DNA of 18,769 bases from an uncultured Clostridiaceae bacterium. GTDB lineage: Bacteria > Bacillota > Clostridia > TANB77 > CAG-508. The notes below the pieces were generated by a model. The model was given only the letters and a program-made list of their open reading frames with translations, was not told the origin of the DNA and did no database searches. Positions 14,139 through 18,769 of the stretch are shown in pieces. The position numbers and the translations under genes were made by a program. The DNA is taken from assembly GCA_958402495.1 (NCBI GenBank), contig CATXTS010000025.1, forward strand, positions 1-18,769, read 5' to 3'. The stretch's first letter is position 1, and each line of letters opens with the position of its first letter.

Positions 14139-15248
14139 TTACCAAGGAATTACTTTCTCCCAAGTTAAGTTTTCTTTTCCAAAATGTCCATAATTGGTTG
14201 TCTGGCTATAAATTGGCTTTTTTAATTGTAAATAGTCTATCATGCCATTTGGTGTTAAATCAAATTTTTCTTTGATTTCCTTTACGATTTCTTCTTCTGG
14301 CTTAGTAGCTGTTCCAAAAGTATTGATATATAAAGATATTGGTTTGTCCATTCCTATTCCATAGGCAACTTGTATTTCACATTTTCTTGCTAGGTGATTG
14401 GCTACTACATTTTTAGCAATATGACGTAACATGTAGCTTGCCGTTCTATCTACTTTAGTAGCATCTTTTCCTGAAAAAGCGCCTCCTCCGTTTCTAGCAT
14501 ATCCTCCATAGGTATCTACTATAATTTTTCTTCCTGTTAGTCCTGTATCTCCTAAAGGTCCTCCTATAACAAATCTACCAGTTGGGTTAACATAGATATT
14601 TGTTTGATTATCTATCATAGATAATGGTATCACTTTTTGAATCACTTTTTCTATCATGTCTTTCTTCAATGTTTCCATTGAAATATGTTCTTCATGTTGC
14701 GTAGATACTAATATCGTATCGATTCTTTTTGGTTGGTCATTTTCATATTCTACGGTTACTTGTGTTTTTCCATCTGGTCTTAAATAAGAAATTTCTCCAT
14801 TTTTGCGCACTTCTGTTAGCTTTTTTGCTAACCTATGTGCCATTTCTATCGCATAGGGCATATTATTTTGTGTTTCATCACAAGCATAGCCAAACATAAT
14901 TCCTTGGTCTCCAGCACCTCCAACATCTACTCCCATGGCTATGTCTAGGCTTTGTTTGGTTATATTAACATCAATTTGACAAGTTCTATAATCCATATCC
15001 GTTTGTGCATTATCAAAACCGATTTCTTGTAAACGGTTTCTAACTATTTTTTCTATTTGGAGATTGGCAGTAGTTGTGATTTGACCTGCTATCGTTACTT
15101 TATTTTGTGATACAAAAGTTTCTACAGCAACTCTTGCTTCTTTGTCTTGTTCTAGACAAGTATCTAATACGATATCTGAAATGGAATCTGCTACTTTATC
15201 AGGATGGCCTTCTGTTACACTTTCTGAGGTGAAATAATATGATTTCAT
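14139..15248 (-). CDS. metK: S-adenosylmethionine synthetase
   Basis: It makes S-adenosylmethionine from methionine and ATP. The 369 residues include the ATP-binding start SESVTEGHPDK (H15, D17), GAGDQGIMFGYA and GGGAFSGKDATKVDR, the conserved active-site and P-loop segments. It is slightly shorter than the usual 380-400 residues, but both ends and all motifs are present. The AAGGAG ribosome site is correctly spaced. The roughly 100 bases between the preceding terminator and this gene are too few for a full SAM-I riboswitch, and no S-box motif was seen. The leader has only the inverted repeat AGTTTG-N14-CAAACT (15275-15300). Confidence 0.97.
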   Translation of the reverse strand: MKSYYFTSESVTEGHPDKVADSISDIVLDTCLEQDKEARVAVETFVSQNKVTIAGQITTTANLQIEKIVRNRLQEIGFDNAQTDMDYRTCQIDVNITKQSLDIAMGVDVGGAGDQGIMFGYACDETQNNMPYAIEMAHRLAKKLTEVRKNGEISYLRPDGKTQVTVEYENDQPKRIDTILVSTQHEEHISMETLKKDMIEKVIQKVIPLSMIDNQTNIYVNPTGRFVIGGPLGDTGLTGRKIIVDTYGGYARNGGGAFSGKDATKVDRTASYMLRHIAKNVVANHLARKCEIQVAYGIGMDKPISLYINTFGTATKPEEEIVKEIKEKFDLTPNGMIDYLQLKKPIYSQTTNYGHFGKENLTWEKVIPW

Positions 15249-15346
15249 TTTTTATTCTCCTTCTTTCTGTTTCTAGTTTGCTCTATAGGTTTATCAAACT
15301 TTCTCTTTCTTTGCAATAGTTTTTTACTTCTTTTTGTTTTTTATAC

Positions 15347-15380
15347 AGAAAAAAACGTCAAAAAGACTTTTCTTTCTGAC
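15347..15380 (-). terminator. Terminator of the cysteine-synthase-family gene
   Basis: On the minus strand a 9-bp stem (GTCAGAAAG with CTTTTTGAC, one G-U pair) has a 6-base loop and is followed by G and seven Ts. It begins 10 bases past the stop codon and isolates metK transcriptionally. Confidence 0.85.
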
Positions 15381-15390
15381 ATTTTATCCT

Positions 15391-16353
15391 TTATATGGTT
15401 TCCCATCCAATTAGTTGTATATGATTTGAAATATAACTTTCTTGATTATCCACATTTTGTGCGATATCTGTGGATAAGTATTTTTTATTATCGTCTGGGA
15501 ATACCGTAACCACTGGATTTTCTACTCTGTCATTTAAAATAACAGAACCTAAAAAGTTAGCACCTGACGAGATTCCTACACCAATTCCTAATTTTCTAGA
15601 GAGTAATCTTGTCATATTTACAGCATCCTCATCATTGATAACAATTACTTTATCTATCATATTTCTGTCTACTAATTCTGGTATAAAATCATCACCAATT
15701 CCTTCTATTTTATGATTGCCAATTGCTCTATTTTTAGATAATAAAGGCATTTTATCTGGTTCTATAGCTACAATCTGTGCTTCTGGATGTATTTTCTTTA
15801 TTTTTCTTCCAACACCCATTAAAGTACCACCAGTTCCTATTCCAGATATAAAACCACCAATTGGTTCATGAATTTGTCTGACAATTTCTTCTCCTGTCGT
15901 TTCATAATGGGCTACCATATTATCTTTGTTAGAAAATTGATTTACCCAAAATCCACCTATCTTTTCTGCATAATAACTAGCCTCTTGTATACACCTTCTA
16001 AAGCCTCCTTGTGCTGCTGAAAACAGTTTAACGCTTGCTTGGTAATTTTGCATAATTTGTACTCTTTCTTTGCTAACCCAATCTGGCATAAAAATATATA
16101 CAGGATGATTTTCTCTTGCTCCAATGGCTGCCAGAGCAATGCCTGTATTACCACTAGTCGCCTCTATTATGGGGTCTCCTGGCTTTAACTCTCCTCTTTG
16201 TTTGGCCTTAGTAATAATATAATTAGCCATCCTATCTTTAATACTACCTGTTAAATTATAATATTCTAATTTAGCATACAGATATTTTTGTTTATCTTTA
16301 TACTTATATTTTATTTTTACCATTGGTGTGTTTCCTATAATTTGTGATTCCAT
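15391..16353 (-). CDS. PLP-dependent cysteine synthase family protein
   Basis: It is a fold-type II PLP enzyme; family members make cysteine from O-acetylserine and sulfide, or cystathionine with homocysteine. In its 320 residues are the substrate motif GNTPMV (7-12), the PLP lysine K39 in TGSIKDR, the TSGNTG loop at 66-71, NQFSN and HYETTG in the middle, and the phosphate-binding GIGTGGT at 171-177. The C-terminal GISSGAN supplies the serine near the PLP ring nitrogen. The AGGAGGG ribosome site is strong. Being beside metK fits sulfur amino acid metabolism. CysK, CysM and MccA-type activities cannot be separated by eye, so no symbol is given. Confidence 0.9.
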   Translation of the reverse strand: MESQIIGNTPMVKIKYKYKDKQKYLYAKLEYYNLTGSIKDRMANYIITKAKQRGELKPGDPIIEATSGNTGIALAAIGARENHPVYIFMPDWVSKERVQIMQNYQASVKLFSAAQGGFRRCIQEASYYAEKIGGFWVNQFSNKDNMVAHYETTGEEIVRQIHEPIGGFISGIGTGGTLMGVGRKIKKIHPEAQIVAIEPDKMPLLSKNRAIGNHKIEGIGDDFIPELVDRNMIDKVIVINDEDAVNMTRLLSRKLGIGVGISSGANFLGSVILNDRVENPVVTVFPDDNKKYLSTDIAQNVDNQESYISNHIQLIGWETI

Positions 16354-16648
16354 TTGATTTCCCTCCTAACTCCTATGTATTTTCTATTGCCATTATATGT
16401 GTTTTTCTTGTTTTGGTGATTCTTTAGCTATTATACTGTGTTTTCTATTTGTCTAAAATGGTCTATAAGCCAATATGTAATAATGGCTTATATCTTTATT
16501 GCCAATCCACCATTTAAATTTTACACGATTTCTTTTATTTCCTTGATTTTCTTACCAATTTTACTATTTTTTTATTACCATAATATGTTCTCTTTCTGTC
16601 TTTTTCTTGTTTATTTTATTATAGGTATTTTTCTTTTTTATTGGTAGA
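16354..16648. other. Control region upstream of the cysteine-synthase-family gene
   Basis: No convincing gene was seen on either strand. A perfect TATAAT lies on the minus strand at 16430-16435, with TTTTAG 17 bases upstream. Just upstream of that is a perfect 9-bp inverted repeat (16464-16472 with 16484-16492). I saw neither the T-box anticapitulator consensus (GGTGGNACCGCG) nor an S-box. The rest is plain AT-rich sequence. Confidence 0.5.
16464..16492. promoter_or_regulatory. Operator-like inverted repeat upstream of the cysK-family promoter
   Basis: TATAAGCCA and TGGCTTATA are perfect inverted repeats separated by 11 bases, about 30 bases upstream of the TATAAT on the minus strand. No U-run follows, so it is not a terminator. 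The position suits an activator or repressor of the sulfur gene, but no known operator consensus was recognised. Confidence 0.4.
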
Positions 16649-16684
16649 AAAAAGAAGTAAAACATTTTCGTCTTACTTCTTTTT
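16649..16684. terminator. Terminator downstream of the DUF6483-like gene
   Basis: Arms 16649-16663 and 16670-16684 pair at 14 of 15 positions around a 6-base loop, with T-rich arms and tails on both strands. It lies beyond the GC-rich hairpin that follows the 16710 stop codon and should stop minus-strand transcription before the cysK control region. Confidence 0.75.
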
Positions 16685-16709
16685 GCGGGACAAATTAGGC
16701 CCGTCCCCA
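16685..16709 (-). repeat. GC-rich hairpin element (REP-like)
   Basis: GGGAC (16687-16691) and GTCCC (16703-16707) pair over an 11-base loop, and the element starts directly at the stop codon of the upstream minus-strand gene. The sequence GGGGACGGGCC...TTTGTCCC is far more GC-rich than its surroundings. It resembles short extragenic palindromes of the GGGGAC...GTCCC type that I recall from Firmicutes genomes, but only one copy is in this window. Confidence 0.4.
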
Positions 16710-17075
16710 TTAGATTATAACAATACCAAATAGATTCATGACTTCTTTTATGCCTTGTTCTATTTCTTCTCTACTAAAGTTTTGTTTTGCTAGTGCTTCA
16801 TCACTTAATTGATTGATTTGTTGATAAAAATGGATAGCTATTTTTAAGTAGCCTCGATGGCTGATTGAGATTTTATCGAATAGTTCATTTTCTGCTTCAT
16901 TGATTTTCTCTTCTTTTAATAATTTTTGCATTTCAAAATATAAATGGTCTACTTCCTTATCTTCTTGTTTTCCTGTTGGTAGATATTCTATGGTTTCTTC
17001 CCCTAGGAATACATCTGTAATGACATGTATTAGGCTTTCTATTTCTCTTAAAATATAATCTTTTTGATAAATCAT
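16710..17075 (-). CDS. Small helical protein, DUF6483-like
   Basis: The 121-residue protein begins MIYQKDYILREIESL and appears almost wholly alpha-helical, with amphipathic heptads and many acidic residues. It has no signal peptide or membrane helix. The start MxYQxDYILRxIE is what I recall from the DUF6483 family of Clostridia. No activity is known and no catalytic motif is visible. The AAGGAGGAAC ribosome site is strong. It lies 105 bases after the Mg2+ ATPase gene with no clear terminator between, so the two may be co-transcribed. Confidence 0.65.
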   Translation of the reverse strand: MIYQKDYILREIESLIHVITDVFLGEETIEYLPTGKQEDKEVDHLYFEMQKLLKEEKINEAENELFDKISISHRGYLKIAIHFYQQINQLSDEALAKQNFSREEIEQGIKEVMNLFGIVII

Positions 17076-17180
17076 TTTTTTCGTTCCTCCTTAGTAGAGA
17101 TGTTTTAAGGCTTATACTTCATATAATATCCTATCCCAGATTCTTATCTTATTATGAATAGTTCTTAGATATTACTTTTC

Positions 17181-18769
17181 TTAAATCCAATCTCCATATT
17201 TTTTGATGTATTGTCTTTTGACAATCATGGCTACAAAACAGTATAACACAGGTATGAAAAAAATGAAAGCTATCCATATAGGTTGTAATGGTACTAATCC
17301 TAAAAATTTTCCTATAAAGGTGAATGGTACGATGACGGCGACTATGCAAATGAGAATGGTGAAGGCATATACCGTTTTTGAGGCATTACTTTCTATAAAT
17401 GGTATTTTGGCGGTTCTTATAATATGCAATCCTATTAGGTTTGAGACGATTCCATAAGAAAACCATATAGTTTGAAATAGGGCGGCTTGTTCTTGTCTTA
17501 TTCCAAAGCCAAACCATAGTGTTATAAATATCAGTAGGTCAAATAAGGAACTGGTTGGCCCCATAAATAACATGAATCGTTTTAAACTTTGTATATTCCA
17601 CTTTCTTGGTTGCTCCAAATATTCTTCATCTACATTATCTAGTGGTAAAGATAATTGTCCAACATCATAAATTAAGCTTTGTACGAGTAGTTGTATAGGT
17701 GTGATAGGAAAGAAGGGTAAAAAGATGCTGGCTATTAGTACAGAGGTGACTTCTCCAAAGTTGAAGCTAGTTGCCATTTTAATATATTTTAATAAGTTTC
17801 CAAAGGTTTTTCTACCTTCTAATACACCTTCTTTTAGTACTTTTAAGTCTTTTTCTAACAAGATGATGTCTGCTGTTTCTTTGGCTATATCGACTGCTGT
17901 GTCTACAGAGATACCTACTTCTGAATTGATTAAAGAGGGACTATCATTGATACCATCTCCCATATATCCGACAACATTACCTGCTTGTCCTAATAATCGA
18001 ACAATTCTGGCTTTTTGTATGGGTGATAATTTTGCAAATACATTTACTTCTCGTAGTAGTCTTTCTACACCACTATCTGGCAGTTTATCTATTTGACTTC
18101 CTAATAGAATACGCTCTGTATTGATATTGACTTTTTCGCATACGGCTTTAGTAACATATTGGTTATCTCCTGTTAGTACAATTACTCGTATGCCGTTCTT
18201 ATTTAGCTGTTCTATGGCTTCTTTGGCACTTTCTTTTGGTGGGTCTAGAAAGCCGATAAAGCCCATGAGTACCATTTCTTTTTCATCTGCTACAGAAAAG
18301 TGCTCTATTGGATGTATATTATTTTTTTGACAAACACCTAATACGCGTAATCCTTGTTCATTTAGGCTTCTTGCTATTTTCTGGATATGCATTTTTATCT
18401 CATCTGTAATAGGTGCTACTTCTCCTTGATAATCTACTAAGGTACAGATATTTAAGATTTCTTCTATGGCTCCTTTAGTGATAAGTTGTTTTTTGCTTCC
18501 ATCTGATACGACTACCGATAGTCTTCTTCTAGAGAAATCGAAGGGAATTTCATCTATCTTTTTGTATGTTTCTACAGAGGGCATGAGTCCTTCTTTTTTT
18601 GCTCGCTCTATGATAGCTATGTCTATATTTCCTTTTAATCCTGTTTGAAAATAACTATTTAAGAATACATGTTTTAAAATTCGTTTGTCTTCTTTCCCTT
18701 GTATATCCAGATATTTTTCTAGTACAATTTTATCTTCTGTTAATGTTCCTGTTTTATCTGAACATACTA
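17181..18769 (-). CDS. mgtA: P-type Mg2+ transporting ATPase (P-IIIB, MgtA type), C-terminal part
   Basis: The gene continues beyond the right edge; 528 residues are visible. The fragment opens at the phosphorylation motif CSDKTGTLTEDK, where D4 is phosphorylated. It contains the nucleotide-binding domain, TGDNQ, the hinge GDGINDSPSL, and then transmembrane helices 5-10. Residues after the hinge (GISVDTAVDIAKETADIILLEKDL, QSLIYDVGQLSLPLDNVDEE, PRKWN, FMGPTSSLFD) match the Mg2+ importer subgroup rather than Ca2+ or heavy-metal pumps. The internal ATG at 18584 is not the start, because the frame stays open with conserved sequence to the window edge. Magnesium specificity is inferred from the subgroup. 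Confidence 0.9.
   Translation of the reverse strand, partial: VCSDKTGTLTEDKIVLEKYLDIQGKEDKRILKHVFLNSYFQTGLKGNIDIAIIERAKKEGLMPSVETYKKIDEIPFDFSRRRLSVVVSDGSKKQLITKGAIEEILNICTLVDYQGEVAPITDEIKMHIQKIARSLNEQGLRVLGVCQKNNIHPIEHFSVADEKEMVLMGFIGFLDPPKESAKEAIEQLNKNGIRVIVLTGDNQYVTKAVCEKVNINTERILLGSQIDKLPDSGVERLLREVNVFAKLSPIQKARIVRLLGQAGNVVGYMGDGINDSPSLINSEVGISVDTAVDIAKETADIILLEKDLKVLKEGVLEGRKTFGNLLKYIKMATSFNFGEVTSVLIASIFLPFFPITPIQLLVQSLIYDVGQLSLPLDNVDEEYLEQPRKWNIQSLKRFMLFMGPTSSLFDLLIFITLWFGFGIRQEQAALFQTIWFSYGIVSNLIGLHIIRTAKIPFIESNASKTVYAFTILICIVAVIVPFTFIGKFLGLVPLQPIWIAFIFFIPVLYCFVAMIVKRQYIKKYGDWI

Noticed and set aside
16438..16647. 69-aa hydrophobic plus-strand frame
   Set aside because: GTG start without a ribosome site, T-rich composition, and it covers the cysK-family promoter region.
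17701..18096. 131-aa plus-strand frame
   Set aside because: Antisense shadow of the Mg2+ ATPase.
18466..18648. Start of the ATPase gene at the ATG at 18584
   Set aside because: The minus-strand frame stays open upstream to the edge and contains the DKTGTLT phosphorylation motif, so this ATG is internal.

Overview
The window is AT-rich, low-GC DNA with strong purine-rich Shine-Dalgarno sites (AAGGAGG, AGGGGG) and mostly minus-strand genes. It carries an oxygen-sensitive ribonucleotide reductase (nrdD/nrdG), a ferredoxin-domain DUF362 gene, a SpoVB-like flippase and a GH25/LysM lysozyme. Together these suggest an anaerobic, probably spore-forming member of the Clostridia (Bacillota), perhaps a gut organism. 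The genus cannot be named from sequence alone.

Layout, left to right. 1-140 is the start of an unidentified minus-strand gene that runs off the left end. 467-3274 is an nrdD-nrdG operon (minus) ending in a strong terminator. 3275-3770 is a long gap that is not empty. It has an nrdD promoter with an operator-like palindrome in its spacer, a near-perfect Fur-type box, four 11-bp-phased Pho-box-like repeats, and intrinsic terminators belonging to no annotated gene. 3771-4890 is a DUF362/2x[4Fe-4S] gene broken by a single-base frameshift. 5000-7679 is a SsuABC/NMT1-type ABC importer (ATPase, permease, substrate-binding protein), with an intrinsic terminator between the permease and binding-protein genes.

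7945-9723 is a small plus-strand, very AT-rich accessory patch. It holds the truncated N-terminus of a short-chain dehydrogenase, a frameshifted remnant resembling the C-terminal half of a RhuM-type protein, an intact 155-aa protein with two internal AbrB/MraZ-like repeats, a 57-aa membrane peptide missed by a length cut-off, and a 210-aa alpha/beta hydrolase. It ends at a bidirectional terminator.

9763-14108 is a cell-envelope block: alanine racemase behind an MmcQ/YjbR gene, a secreted GH25 lysozyme with three LysM repeats, and a divergent SpoVB-like MOP flippase. 14139-16353 holds sulfur/methyl metabolism: metK and a cysteine-synthase-family PLP enzyme, each with its own control region. 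16710-17075 is a small DUF6483-like protein whose stop codon abuts a GC-rich hairpin. 17181-18769 is the C-terminal part of a P-type Mg2+ ATPase (MgtA type) whose 5' end lies outside the window.

Most genes are ordinary housekeeping genes. The parts most worth a second look are the non-coding 3275-3770 region (Pho-like repeats plus orphan terminators) and the decayed accessory patch with its AbrB-like/membrane-peptide/hydrolase cassette. I saw no CRISPR array, tRNA, rRNA or complete mobile element.
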